Of a stretch of DNA of 64,000 nucleotides, positions 18,806 through 27,677 are shown piece after piece. A program made the translations under genes and the position numbers. Numbering within the stretch: position 1 is the stretch's first letter; the number at the start of each line of letters is the position of its first letter. This DNA comes from Flavobacterium sp. 123 (lineage in GTDB: Bacteria > Bacteroidota > Bacteroidia > Flavobacteriales > Flavobacteriaceae): the NCBI RefSeq assembly GCF_003634825.1, contig NZ_RBXD01000001.1, forward strand, positions 1,262,501 to 1,326,500, in the 5' to 3' direction. Below the pieces are notes generated by a model. The model saw only the letters and a list, made by a program, of their open reading frames with translations. It ran no database searches and was not told the origin of the DNA.

Positions 18806-19339
18806 CTAATTACTTAACTCTCTTTTTAATACTTGTAATCTGTTAGCAACCGAAGCATTGTACTGCTTGTCGCCTATTCTTAAAATAAATCCTCCAATAA
18901 TTGAAGCATCTACGATATTTTCAATAGTGATTTTTTTATCTGAAAGTGTTGCAATTTTAGCTAAAACTTTAGCTTCTAATGCAGCATCCATAGGAATAGC
19001 TGTAGTAACTTTAGCTACTTCAACACCATTCATAATGTCAGATAATTTACTGTATTCTAATGCAATTGCTTCTAGAATTTCGAATCTTTTGTTTTCAAAT
19101 AACAAATGAAATAACCCTTGAGTTACACCATTTATTCCTTTAAAAACTTCTAAAAGTGCTTTTTCTTTAACCTCAACTGTTGTAGTTGGATTTTGAATAA
19201 AAGTACTCAACTCTAAGTTTCCACTGATTGTTGAAGCAATCAATTTCATATCGTTATTCACAACTTCAGCAATCCCTTTCGAGTTTGATAAATCTAAAAT
19301 TGCTTTTGCATAACGAATTGCTGCTCTTGTACTTGCCAT
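18806..19339 (-). CDS. atpH: ATP synthase F1 subunit delta
   Basis: This 177-residue stator subunit joins the top of F1 to subunit b. The N-terminal helical domain contains RAAIRYAKAILDLSNSKG and the C-terminal part contains the conserved IGGFILRIGDKQYNASVANRL. The gene ends 38 bases before atpA and begins 2 bases after the atpF stop. Confidence 0.95.
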   Translation of the reverse strand: MASTRAAIRYAKAILDLSNSKGIAEVVNNDMKLIASTISGNLELSTFIQNPTTTVEVKEKALLEVFKGINGVTQGLFHLLFENKRFEILEAIALEYSKLSDIMNGVEVAKVTTAIPMDAALEAKVLAKIATLSDKKITIENIVDASIIGGFILRIGDKQYNASVANRLQVLKRELSN

Positions 19340-19341
19340 AA

Positions 19342-19842
19342 TTAGTTCAGTTTTACGTCACCTAACATTTTCTCTACTAATTTAGTTTGAGATTCTTTAT
19401 TAGATAATTCGTCTTTCAATACTTTTTCTGCAATACTCAATGACAAAGTTGAAACTTGTAATTTCAATTCAGCCATAGCCGCATTTTTTTCGCTTTCAAT
19501 TGCTGCTTTCGCTTGCTCGATCATTTTTTGACCTTGAGCTTGCGCTTCATTTTTAGCATCAGCAACCATTTTTTCTTTCATTTCACGAGCATCTTTAAGC
19601 ATGTTGTCACGCTCTAATCTTGCTTCTTGTAAAATACGTTGGTTATCTGCTTGAAGGTTTTGCATTTCTTTTCTAGCGTTTTCAGCTGATTCTAATGCAT
19701 TTTTAATTCCTTCTTCTCTATCATTAACTGCATCAAGAATTGGTTTCCAAGCGAATTTTTTTAATAAGAATATTAATCCAACAAATATTACTACTTGCCA
19801 AATAAACAAACCAAACGAAAAATCATTTATTAACTTATCCAT
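19342..19842 (-). CDS. atpF: ATP synthase Fo subunit b
   Basis: The 166-residue peripheral stalk subunit has one N-terminal membrane helix (about 8-27, FGLFIWQVVIFVGLIFLLKK) followed by a long charged coiled coil (about 40-150) rich in Ala, Glu and Lys. This is the standard architecture. It precedes atpH by two bases. A hairpin with terminator features lies between it and the upstream atpE. Confidence 0.96.
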   Translation of the reverse strand: MDKLINDFSFGLFIWQVVIFVGLIFLLKKFAWKPILDAVNDREEGIKNALESAENARKEMQNLQADNQRILQEARLERDNMLKDAREMKEKMVADAKNEAQAQGQKMIEQAKAAIESEKNAAMAELKLQVSTLSLSIAEKVLKDELSNKESQTKLVEKMLGDVKLN

Positions 19843-19925
19843 TATATATAATTATAAATTTTAAATTATGAATCTTTTTAAATTGCTATAAAATAACAAT
19901 TTGTAATGTTTTAATTTTAAAAACA

Positions 19926-19952
19926 ATAGTTGCAACCAACCGTTGCAACTAT
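19926..19952 (-). terminator. Intra-operon terminator or attenuator after atpE
   Basis: ATAGTTGCAAC (19926-19936) and GTTGCAACTAT (19942-19952) form a perfect 11-bp stem with a five-base loop. On the transcribed minus strand it is followed by TTGTTTTTAAAA, a T-rich tail. It lies 17 bases past the atpE stop, so it could stop part of the transcripts or protect the 3' end of an atpBE message. Confidence 0.7.
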
Positions 19953-19968
19953 CGTCTTTGTGTTTTAA

Positions 19969-20160
19969 TTAAGATGCGAATAACGCAGCGAAACCAATAC
20001 CTTCAATAAGTGCAGCTGCAATAAGCATAGCTGTTTGGATTTTTCCTGAAGCTTCTGGTTGACGAGCAATAGCGTCCATTGCTGAACCACCAATTCTACC
20101 AATACCTAAACCTGCTCCGATTACAATTAATCCTGCTCCTACAATAGTTGGAATTTGCAT
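19969..20160 (-). CDS. atpE: ATP synthase Fo subunit c
   Basis: This 63-residue hairpin of two membrane helices forms the rotor ring. The loop is ARQPEASGKIQ, with the conserved Arg-Gln-Pro. The ion-binding carboxylate is Glu in AALIEGIGFAALF on helix 2. Glu is followed by Gly instead of Ser or Thr, and helix 1 lacks the Gln of sodium-binding rings, so proton coupling is expected. The glycine-rich first helix (GAGLGIGRIGGSA) is normal. Confidence 0.97.
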   Translation of the reverse strand: MQIPTIVGAGLIVIGAGLGIGRIGGSAMDAIARQPEASGKIQTAMLIAAALIEGIGFAALFAS

Positions 20161-20223
20161 AATATATATATTAAAAATTAAACATTCTTATTAATAGTCT
20201 AAAGTTGTAAAGTCTAATGTCAT

Positions 20224-20240
20224 AAAGTCAAGCTGACTTT
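20224..20240. repeat. Palindrome between atpB and atpE
   Basis: AAAGTCA, a three-base loop and TGACTTT form a perfect 7-bp inverted repeat. It sits in a 106-base gap (20161-20266) dense in related words such as AAAGTC, GACTTT and CGAAAGT in both orientations (about 20198-20266), which could fold more extensively in RNA. Confidence 0.6.
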
Positions 20241-20266
20241 TAAACTTTCGACGTTTGACTTTCGAC

Positions 20267-21403
20267 TTAATGGTGAGCTTCGTCATGATGATGCTCTTCA
20301 TTTCCTGCACCAAAATAAAGGGCAGATAACATGGTGAAAATATATGCTTGTAAAAAAGCCACTAATATTTCAAGGATAGAAAGCGCAAACGCCAATCCAA
20401 AAGATAATGTGCTTCCAATCCAGCTTTTAAAGATAAACATTAAACCAATGATACTCATTAAAACTACGTGACCTGCTAAAATGTTAGCGTACAAACGTAT
20501 CATTAATGAAAATGGCTTGATGATTGTTCCTAATAATTCAATTGGTGCCAAGATAAATTTCATTGGTGTTGGCACTCCTGGCATCCAGAAAATGTGTCCC
20601 CAATAATTTTTATTAGCGGAAAAAGTAGTGATTAAATATGTCAATAAAGCTAATGAAGCTGTTATTGCAATATTACCAGTTACATTAAATCCTAGTGGAG
20701 TTAATCCTAATATATTCAAGAAGAAAACAAAGAAAAATATAGTTAATAAATAACTCATGTATTTTTTATAATTCTTTTCTCCAATGTTTGGGATAGCAAT
20801 TTCGTCTCTTACATATAATACAAGAGGTTCGAAGAAACGTCCTGCTCCAGAAGCAATTCCATTATTTTTAGCATATGATTTTGCTAATCCTCTAAATAAG
20901 AAAAACATTAAAAATGCAATTCCTAAAATCCCAACTACACTCTTAGTAATAGATAAATCAAGTGGTGTAACGTTAGTTGGATGTCCATGCTCTCCTTCGG
21001 TTAAAGTTCCGTTAGCATCTGTTTTGTATATTTTTTCATGGTGCAATACGTAGTAATTTCCATTGCTTTCCGCAACTTCTTCACCATGGTGGAATTTTGA
21101 AGAAGAAAAAACTTGTAAACCATTATCCCAAAGAATAATAGGTAGTGAAAAACCATAATGTTCACCAGTTTCTTCATTTGCAGAAATAGTAAAATCATGC
21201 GCATCTAAAAGGTGATGATTAATAAACTCTTTGATTTTAGATTTTACATCCGTTGGTTCAGCATGAGCTTCTTGTGATGCCTCGTGAGCTACTTCGGTTT
21301 CTACTTTTACAGAATCCTGTACCGGATTTGCAAAACTAATTAAAGGAAGACACGCTACTAAAGTCGCTATTATAAATCTAAGTGGTTTGTTTGAAATCAC
21401 CAT
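20267..21403 (-). CDS. atpB: ATP synthase Fo subunit a
   Basis: The 378-residue stator channel subunit carries a signal peptide-like start (MVISNKPLRFIIATLVACL, ending ISFA) and a periplasmic extension of about 120 residues before the first core helix. This makes it much longer than the E. coli protein (271), as is usual in Bacteroidota. The essential Arg is in MIRLYANILAGH near residue 306. The C-terminus is His-rich (EEHHHDEAHH). The longest frame starts at 21457, but that ATG lies inside the promoter (21447-21474), so the ATG at 21403 is preferred. It is the first gene of the atpBEFHAG operon. Confidence 0.96.
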   Translation of the reverse strand: MVISNKPLRFIIATLVACLPLISFANPVQDSVKVETEVAHEASQEAHAEPTDVKSKIKEFINHHLLDAHDFTISANEETGEHYGFSLPIILWDNGLQVFSSSKFHHGEEVAESNGNYYVLHHEKIYKTDANGTLTEGEHGHPTNVTPLDLSITKSVVGILGIAFLMFFLFRGLAKSYAKNNGIASGAGRFFEPLVLYVRDEIAIPNIGEKNYKKYMSYLLTIFFFVFFLNILGLTPLGFNVTGNIAITASLALLTYLITTFSANKNYWGHIFWMPGVPTPMKFILAPIELLGTIIKPFSLMIRLYANILAGHVVLMSIIGLMFIFKSWIGSTLSFGLAFALSILEILVAFLQAYIFTMLSALYFGAGNEEHHHDEAHH

Positions 21404-21446
21404 AACAGTTAAATATCTTAATTTATTACGTTTCTGAAATTTGGTG

Positions 21447-21474
21447 CAAAGGTACATTTTTTATTAATATTCAA
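21447..21474 (-). promoter_or_regulatory. atp operon promoter
   Basis: On the minus strand, TTG (complement of 21472-21474) and TACCTTTG (complement of 21447-21454) are separated by 17 bases, an excellent fit to the Bacteroidota promoter. The leader to the atpB ATG is about 40 bases. Confidence 0.75.
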
Positions 21475-21523
21475 AAGAATATAAAAAATTATTTTTCATG
21501 TTTTAAAAGTGATTTAAACACTT

Positions 21524-21916
21524 TTATTGCTTTTTACCTAATATCCGTATCGTTAGCATTGTCTCTATTGTCAAAAAGAGAATAAACGTCACAAAAAAAT
21601 TCTTTTTATCCAATGCGTTGATTTCATTAGAAACCTTTAACAATGGTCTTAGAATAATAAAACATAGAATCATTTTGATGCTTGTTGCTAATAAAAATGA
21701 AATTCCGACATTGTCAAAACTTCGTTGTTTTATTTTTAATAAAACCAACATAATTACAACAGAAAAACTAAAAAATAACAGATAGAGTGTTTCTAATGAA
21801 TAGTAAAAATCTGTGTCTTCAAATTTAAAGACCAAAAAAATCGTTTTGTGAATTAAATATGATCCAACTACAAGTAATAGTAAGCTTAAAAGAGGTTTGT
21901 ATTGCTTTAGATTCAT
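21524..21916 (-). CDS. Small membrane protein upstream of the atp operon
   Basis: This 130-residue protein has four hydrophobic segments (about 7-24, 40-61, 71-93 and 105-124). I do not recognise the family by motif. Its place between an AtpZ/AtpI-like gene and atpB, together with the four-helix pattern, suggests an AtpI-like ATP synthase assembly factor, but this is inference from position. It is separated from atpB by the atp promoter. Confidence 0.6.
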   Translation of the reverse strand: MNLKQYKPLLSLLLLVVGSYLIHKTIFLVFKFEDTDFYYSLETLYLLFFSFSVVIMLVLLKIKQRSFDNVGISFLLATSIKMILCFIILRPLLKVSNEINALDKKNFFVTFILFLTIETMLTIRILGKKQ

Positions 21917-21982
21917 TGTGTTTACTTTTTGCTAAAAAAACAAAAGAATATTGCTTGCTTTTTAGGCTCTTGAAATAGGAAA

Positions 21983-22210
21983 TTATTGTGATTTATTGAT
22001 TTCGTTTACTTGCCTAATAACGTTATACAAGGCTAGTACAACACCTATCATTATTAGGATTTTATTATAATACACTTTAGGACTTGGATGTTTTTCATCC
22101 AGCCAGTCTCCTAAATAGGAAAAGAGAAAGATGATTGCCCCCATTTGAATAGGAATATTAATCAGGGCTAGCCATTTATTAAATTGTTTTTTGTTGGGTT
22201 TCTGATCCAT
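21983..22210 (-). CDS. AtpZ/AtpI-family protein
   Basis: This 75-residue protein has two membrane helices (about 14-33 and 50-66). The arrangement PIQMGAIIFLFSYLGDWLD then a basic loop and ILIMIGVVLALYNVIRQVN matches the AtpZ/AtpI (ATPase gene 1) family, thought to help c-ring assembly or divalent cation supply. Its first 32 bases overlap the end of the bactofilin gene in another frame, implying translational coupling. Confidence 0.75.
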   Translation of the reverse strand: MDQKPNKKQFNKWLALINIPIQMGAIIFLFSYLGDWLDEKHPSPKVYYNKILIMIGVVLALYNVIRQVNEINKSQ

Positions 22211-22586
22211 CGTTTGGTATTAGATTTTTTACGTTGGTTTTCATAATACAAGAAGCGCTAAAATCAGCTCCTGGTTCTACGGATAATCTTCCAACAATAA
22301 CCTCTCCGTGAATGCTAGCTTTGGATTTTACATTCAGCACTTCTAAAACTTGGATTTTGCCGTTGAACTTTCCTTCAATATCCGCATTTTTACAAACAAT
22401 ATCTCCTGTGATACTTCCTGCAGGACCAATTACAATTTTTCCATCAGATTGAAAATCGCCTATTAATTCGCCGTCTAATCTGAAATCTGCGTGCGAAATA
22501 ATATTCCCTTTTATAATGGTTCCTTCAACTATTCTATTGGTTTTCCCTAAAAGTTCGGTGTATGATTTTGGCTTTTTATCAAACAT
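22179..22586 (-). CDS. Bactofilin-family cytoskeletal protein
   Basis: This 135-residue protein has a central right-handed beta-helix (about 20-115) made of short repeated strands (GTIIKGNIISHADFRLDGEL, GKIVIGPAGSITGDIVCKNA, EGKFNGKIQVLEVLNVK). Bactofilins polymerise without nucleotide and help localise cell-wall or surface machinery. It overlaps the AtpZ-like gene by 32 bases and starts 2 bases after the sprE stop, so sprE, bactofilin and the AtpZ-like gene form one transcript. Confidence 0.88.
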   Translation of the reverse strand: MFDKKPKSYTELLGKTNRIVEGTIIKGNIISHADFRLDGELIGDFQSDGKIVIGPAGSITGDIVCKNADIEGKFNGKIQVLEVLNVKSKASIHGEVIVGRLSVEPGADFSASCIMKTNVKNLIPNDGSETQQKTI

Positions 22587-22588
22587 AA

Positions 22589-25213
22589 CTATTGGTTTTT
22601 TGATGCTAAATAAGTATCCAGATTTTTCTTGATTTGAATTATTTTGTAGTTTTCTTTTGAAACCACAATTGCAGGCTCAACAATTTTGAAATTTTTATTT
22701 TCTTTCAAAAGCAACGCAACATCATTTGCATATTCTTCTGACTGCATTCCATGAATCGTTATAAAGTTTTCTTTATCGGTATAAATATCATACGAATAAG
22801 ACAACTTTTGAATGTTTTCATCCGTGATGAATTTTTTGATTTTATCTTCAATGGCTTTTGTAGATTTATCTTCTCTAGCGCCAACTTTATATAAAATTTT
22901 CCAGCTCTTAGTGTCTGTTTTATTAAAATTCATTTGCTCTAAAAACGGAATCTGAGTATTTAAAATTTCCTGTGCATTTTTACCTTCTTCTCGATTTGGA
23001 TAATTATCGGCTATTTCTTGTAAGGCGTTTTTATAAGCAGTCAATCCGTATAACTTACCAATAGTATTTGCTTTGAGCAATTCGATTTTAGAAACAATTT
23101 CATCTCCCGAAAATTGATTTATTAATACAGTAGATTTCTCTAAAACAGTTGTAAATTTTTCGTCTTGATATAATTTATAAACAGCATTGTAGGCTGCTTC
23201 TGGAGATTCAATAGCGGAACTATTACTCACATTCGAATTATTTATAATCTGTGCATAGCGTGAATCTGGGAATTGTGCAGAAATCTTTTTCTTCATTTCC
23301 GCTGCTTTATTTGCATCCGTGATTTGATACATTTTATACAAATTATACATGGAAGGAAGAATCATTTTTTCTTCAGGATTGTTTTTTAATAACTGCTCTA
23401 GTTTAGCAATGGCTAACGGATATTCCTTGTATTTTTCTTTATAAATAATTCCCAATTGATAATATGCAAAATTACGTTCTTTGGCAATATTCTCAATTGT
23501 TGCTTGTTCTGTTGGGATTTGTTTTAGATAAAAACTAACCTCATATTTTTCTATTGGTTTATCCGGAGTAACTTTGTTTTCAGCAACCTCATTGTTATTT
23601 ATAGTGTCATTTAGTTTTATAGAATTCGAATTTCCCGAAATTCTCCAATTTCCTGACAAAGTTCGGTCGCCCCAAATTTTCTTAAATTCTAATTTTCCAA
23701 ACGCTACTGTAGTAGGGTTATAAAAATAGAAAACACTAGCATTTTCTTTTACAGAAGCATCTTTAATCGTTGGAGAAGTCGCTATAGCTTTTTTGGGATT
23801 GCTATAATCTACATTTGAATTCGGTTCAAAAGAAGATGTTGGCTTACTATTTCTATCAATATTGGCTTGGGTTTGTTTTTGCTTTTCTTCTAAAACTCTT
23901 TTGGCATCATCACTCGCTTTCTGTTTTACAATATAATTGTCAAAATATGTAATTCTATCTGCTTGAGACAATCCAACCAAATTCAAAATACTATCATTTA
24001 TCTTAGCAATACCTTCATATTTTATAACCTCATCTAAATTTTTTCTGGTTTTTTGAATGTAAATGTATTCTCTAGTTTTAGCATCTAATTTTACTAAGGT
24101 ACTGTCGTAATATTTTGCCGCAGTTGAATAATCCGTATTTTTAAAATACATGTTTCCAAGATTTCTATAATTTGAGGCATTCAAATACAAATCTTTAGAA
24201 GCTGTTTTCAGAGAAGCATTATAAAATTTCTTAGCTAATTTTTGATCTTTATTTGTGTCATAAAAAACCCCCATTTCATAAAATATAACATCTAAAAGCG
24301 GTCTGTTTTCTCGGTCTGCAACCAGTTTGTTATAGGTGTTTATAAACGCTTCTTTGTCGTCTTTTTGATAATCAAATAATTGTGCTTTTTTCGCATAGGC
24401 CTGAACCATATATTTTCTTTCGGCTTTTCGATTCATGTCAATAACCGATTGGTAGAAATAGGCTGCGCTATCCTTTTTGTCTGATTCTTGATACAACTGC
24501 CCCAAAATAAATCTATATCTCGCTTTTTCGGCATTTATTTTGGTATAGTCAACCGCTTTTTTTAATTTAGCTATAGCACTGTCTTTTTCTTCTAAATTCA
24601 AAAATGCTTCTGATAACAACGCATTTGCGTCTGCAAAAATTTGTTTTTTGAGTTGTTTATCTTTTAAAAGTTTATTGATGTTTTTAACCACCAAAGCATC
24701 ATTTCCTAAACGCATATTGGTTTTTTCACGCCAAATTTTTGCGGTATAAATATTACTGCTGTTGGGATATTTATATAAAATATAATTGAATGCATCTAAA
24801 GCGGGAATAAATCTTTGGTCATAATAACGTGCTTGCCCAAGTAGCAAATACGCTTCATCTATCTGGGTATTTTTTTCGCTTCCACCAATGTTCATGGAAT
24901 GTTTTTGGATTGCCTTTGTAGCTTTAGTTTCGGCTAATTCAAAATCGGTGTTTTTTGTTTTTCCATCAGGAGTAAAATCCTCCTTGATTTGCATTCTTTC
25001 AATTGGCAAACGTTTCCAAAAATTATCAACGCTATTCGCCTTTATGCTTTCAATTCCTTTGCCTAATGCAATTTGACCATTATACAAAATGTTATATTCT
25101 GTACTTAAAGCGTGGGAATTTCTAGCCAAAAAAGTGTTTTTCTTAGTAGAACAAGCTATCAAGAAAAAAAGGAAAATTAAAATATATGAGTATTTAAATG
25201 TATTGATTTTCAA
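22589..25213 (-). CDS. sprE: Type IX secretion/gliding motility lipoprotein SprE (PorW)
   Basis: This 874-residue protein has a lipoprotein signal (lipobox LIAC, Cys21) and TPR-type helical repeats (about 120-390 and again 575-780). The N-terminal region after the Cys (NTFLARNSHALSTEYNILYN) is characteristic of SprE/PorW, which couples the PorLM motor to the outer-membrane translocon in T9SS and gliding. A low-complexity Gln/Ser/Asn linker lies near residues 455-490. Length agrees with the Flavobacterium johnsoniae protein as I recall it. The C-terminal 90 residues form a separate domain. The gene leads the bactofilin/AtpZ-like unit. Confidence 0.85.
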   Translation of the reverse strand: MKINTFKYSYILIFLFFLIACSTKKNTFLARNSHALSTEYNILYNGQIALGKGIESIKANSVDNFWKRLPIERMQIKEDFTPDGKTKNTDFELAETKATKAIQKHSMNIGGSEKNTQIDEAYLLLGQARYYDQRFIPALDAFNYILYKYPNSSNIYTAKIWREKTNMRLGNDALVVKNINKLLKDKQLKKQIFADANALLSEAFLNLEEKDSAIAKLKKAVDYTKINAEKARYRFILGQLYQESDKKDSAAYFYQSVIDMNRKAERKYMVQAYAKKAQLFDYQKDDKEAFINTYNKLVADRENRPLLDVIFYEMGVFYDTNKDQKLAKKFYNASLKTASKDLYLNASNYRNLGNMYFKNTDYSTAAKYYDSTLVKLDAKTREYIYIQKTRKNLDEVIKYEGIAKINDSILNLVGLSQADRITYFDNYIVKQKASDDAKRVLEEKQKQTQANIDRNSKPTSSFEPNSNVDYSNPKKAIATSPTIKDASVKENASVFYFYNPTTVAFGKLEFKKIWGDRTLSGNWRISGNSNSIKLNDTINNNEVAENKVTPDKPIEKYEVSFYLKQIPTEQATIENIAKERNFAYYQLGIIYKEKYKEYPLAIAKLEQLLKNNPEEKMILPSMYNLYKMYQITDANKAAEMKKKISAQFPDSRYAQIINNSNVSNSSAIESPEAAYNAVYKLYQDEKFTTVLEKSTVLINQFSGDEIVSKIELLKANTIGKLYGLTAYKNALQEIADNYPNREEGKNAQEILNTQIPFLEQMNFNKTDTKSWKILYKVGAREDKSTKAIEDKIKKFITDENIQKLSYSYDIYTDKENFITIHGMQSEEYANDVALLLKENKNFKIVEPAIVVSKENYKIIQIKKNLDTYLASKNQ

Positions 25214-25300
25214 TGGGAAACGGTTTTATCCTTTAACTTCTAAAAAAAGGTTTTAGTATAATCACTTGTAAAAATACGTTTCTTTTTGAAATATAGAAAT

Positions 25301-25996
25301 TTAAACCGCAAAAAACGCTTCTAGCTCCTGTAATGTCTCTTCAGATGTTTGAATATCTTTCACGATTTCACCTTTATTTAATACCACAATTCTATCACAA
25401 ACATCGACTGTATGTTGTAAGTCATGACTGGAAACTAAAATGGTACTGTTGGGATTTTCGGCGAGTTCTTTGATGATTTTTTTCAATCGATTTACTGTTG
25501 TCGGATCCAAATTTGCAAAGGGCTCATCTAGAATTATCACTTCAGGATTGCCAATAAGTGTAGCAATAATTCCCACTTTCTTTTGATTTCCTTTGGATAA
25601 ATCCCGTAAATATTTTTTGTTTTTAAGGATTTCACCGTTGAAAAATTCTTCATATTTCGCTAATAAAGCATCGACATCGGCTTTGTTTTGATTGCGTAAA
25701 TCGCCAATGAAATAAAAATATTCTTCGGGTGTTAAGTAACCAATTAAAAAGCTTTCATCTAAAAAAGAAGCGGTGAATGGTTTCCAGTTTTCACTGCTAT
25801 TTACTCGAACTTCGTTGTTGATAATATACCCCGTAGATGGCTGAATTAAATCCAAAAGCAAACTAAAAAATGTGGTTTTTCCAGCACCATTATTTCCTAC
25901 TAATCCAAAACTTTGTCCTTTGGGAATTTCTAGATTTTCGATTTTTAGAACTGTTGTTCCGTTATATTTTTTTGAAAGTTCGTTTACTCGTATCAT
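25301..25996 (-). CDS. ABC transporter ATP-binding protein
   Basis: The 231-residue single nucleotide-binding domain has Walker A GNNGAGKTTF near residue 34, signature LSKGNQKK near 127, Walker B VIILDEPFANLDP near 151 and the switch His in LVSSHDL near 186. Together with the membrane protein encoded 36 bases upstream it makes an exporter-type ABC system. Substrate unknown. The signature reads LSKGN instead of LSGGQ, a common variant in this family. Confidence 0.88.
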   Translation of the reverse strand: MIRVNELSKKYNGTTVLKIENLEIPKGQSFGLVGNNGAGKTTFFSLLLDLIQPSTGYIINNEVRVNSSENWKPFTASFLDESFLIGYLTPEEYFYFIGDLRNQNKADVDALLAKYEEFFNGEILKNKKYLRDLSKGNQKKVGIIATLIGNPEVIILDEPFANLDPTTVNRLKKIIKELAENPNSTILVSSHDLQHTVDVCDRIVVLNKGEIVKDIQTSEETLQELEAFFAV

Positions 25997-26032
25997 TTTA
26001 GAAAAGTTTATTCGGTTGTTCGTTGATTTGGT

Positions 26033-27520
26033 TTAATTTTCTTGTTGTTTAAAGCCTTCAATAGTAGCATATTTTCTTTTTCGAAAGCCTTCGGCAATTT
26101 TGTCTATTAGAAAACTTCTCATTCCTATCCCTATGATTCCAAGTGATGACAAAACTATTAAAGCTATTTCTGAATTTAAAATAGTAGAAACGCCGTAAAA
26201 AACTATTGCAGGAACTATCATTAAAGGCAATCCAACAATCCATTGGGTTGCGCCCGCTCCTTGATAATTCATAAAAGGACTTTTTTCTAAATCAATTTTC
26301 TTTTTGTTGTAAGAACCTGCAAATAATAAAATAGGGATATTTACTCCCAAATTATAGGTAGCACAAGCTAAATTAATTGCTAGAATTCTCCAACCAAAAT
26401 AAAGATAAGGCGTACTCAAAATGGCTAAAATAACAATCGAAACCGACATTAATCCTGCTTTTGAAGTCAAATATTGTTTCATGGGAATATTTTGTGACAT
26501 CATCATTCCGTAATAATTGCTGTCCCAAGAAGGAATAAATTGTCCAAAATTGAGCATAAAAATTCCTGTCATCAAGATTCCCACCACTACAAAAAAGGAC
26601 GGTGTATCTTTATAATGTGGATTCGTGTAAATCATTAATCCGTAAGCCAAAAAAAGAAACGACATCCAAACCGTAGTTCGTGGTCGTTTGTTTCTCCAAA
26701 TTAATTTTAAATCCAATTGTAAAAAAGGAGCAATTTCACCAAAGCGTTTTGTCCAACCTAAATCAGTTGTAGTTGCTACTTGCTGCGTTTTTGATTGTAA
26801 GCTGTTATCCAAATAAAAATTATGTTTTAAATAACTGAAATTCAAAAAGTAAATTCCTGCCAAAATCAAAATTGGAATAATTACTAATAAAGGTTGTTCT
26901 ATCAATGTGTTTAAAACCGTTCCAATCGCGGTGCTGATTTTAAAAATATTGAAATATTCTACTGCCGCTAAAGCCAAACCGAAAACCACAAAAACAAGAA
27001 AGGTTTTAATATTTTCAGCAAACTTCTTCTTTATTAAAAAATTGGTGTAATTAACAATCAAAGTCAAAATATACATCGTCAACATCCAAACTAATATGTT
27101 GATAATATTATAATTAGCATTCAAAATACACGTTGTCCCAAAAGGGATAATAACCAATAATGAAAAAATATTATAAACCGAAGTCAGGCTTTTGAGTAAT
27201 ACAAAATGAATAACTTTCTCTTTCTTTATAGGCAAAACCAGCAATGGTTTAATATTCATAACTGGCAAACTTTGCATAAAAAATCGCAAAATAAAATCAA
27301 TAACCATCCAGAAAATCACAAAATTATTTACAATCAATATTGGTTTCTGGTTGGGGAAATTTTGCTCTAAAATAGGATACAAAGCAATTCCTAAAAGCAA
27401 AAAAGCAAGTAAAAAATAAACCGCCACAAACCCCATTACTATTTTTAGACCTATGCTTTTTCCTAAACTTGCCGAACGAAAAAAGGCCTTAAACTCAAGA
27501 TTAATAAAATGTTTGAACAT
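26033..27520 (-). CDS. ABC transporter permease, DUF5687 family
   Basis: This 495-residue membrane protein has about 12 hydrophobic segments in two groups split by a soluble loop near residues 240-275. The start FINLEFKAFFRSASLGKSI and the segment RPRTTVWMSFLFLAYGLMIY match the DUF5687 membrane family of Bacteroidota, which is regularly encoded beside an ABC ATPase as here. Function is probably export; cargo is unknown. Confidence 0.75.
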   Translation of the reverse strand: MFKHFINLEFKAFFRSASLGKSIGLKIVMGFVAVYFLLAFLLLGIALYPILEQNFPNQKPILIVNNFVIFWMVIDFILRFFMQSLPVMNIKPLLVLPIKKEKVIHFVLLKSLTSVYNIFSLLVIIPFGTTCILNANYNIINILVWMLTMYILTLIVNYTNFLIKKKFAENIKTFLVFVVFGLALAAVEYFNIFKISTAIGTVLNTLIEQPLLVIIPILILAGIYFLNFSYLKHNFYLDNSLQSKTQQVATTTDLGWTKRFGEIAPFLQLDLKLIWRNKRPRTTVWMSFLFLAYGLMIYTNPHYKDTPSFFVVVGILMTGIFMLNFGQFIPSWDSNYYGMMMSQNIPMKQYLTSKAGLMSVSIVILAILSTPYLYFGWRILAINLACATYNLGVNIPILLFAGSYNKKKIDLEKSPFMNYQGAGATQWIVGLPLMIVPAIVFYGVSTILNSEIALIVLSSLGIIGIGMRSFLIDKIAEGFRKRKYATIEGFKQQEN

Positions 27521-27677
27521 AATACGATTTTAATGTTTTTTTATTAGTAGTTAAATGTAAGAAAATGTTACGCTTTTTTTAACTTATATTCTGGGTAAGT
27601 TACATCTAATTAAAAAAATTGGCAATTATAATCTCCATTTATTTGTCGTTTCCTACTTTTGTAAAAAAATAAATCAC

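Noticed and set aside
21404..21457. Longer N-terminus of AtpB
   Set aside because: The first ATG overlaps a two-element promoter at 21447-21474, and the ATG at 21403 directly precedes a good signal sequence.
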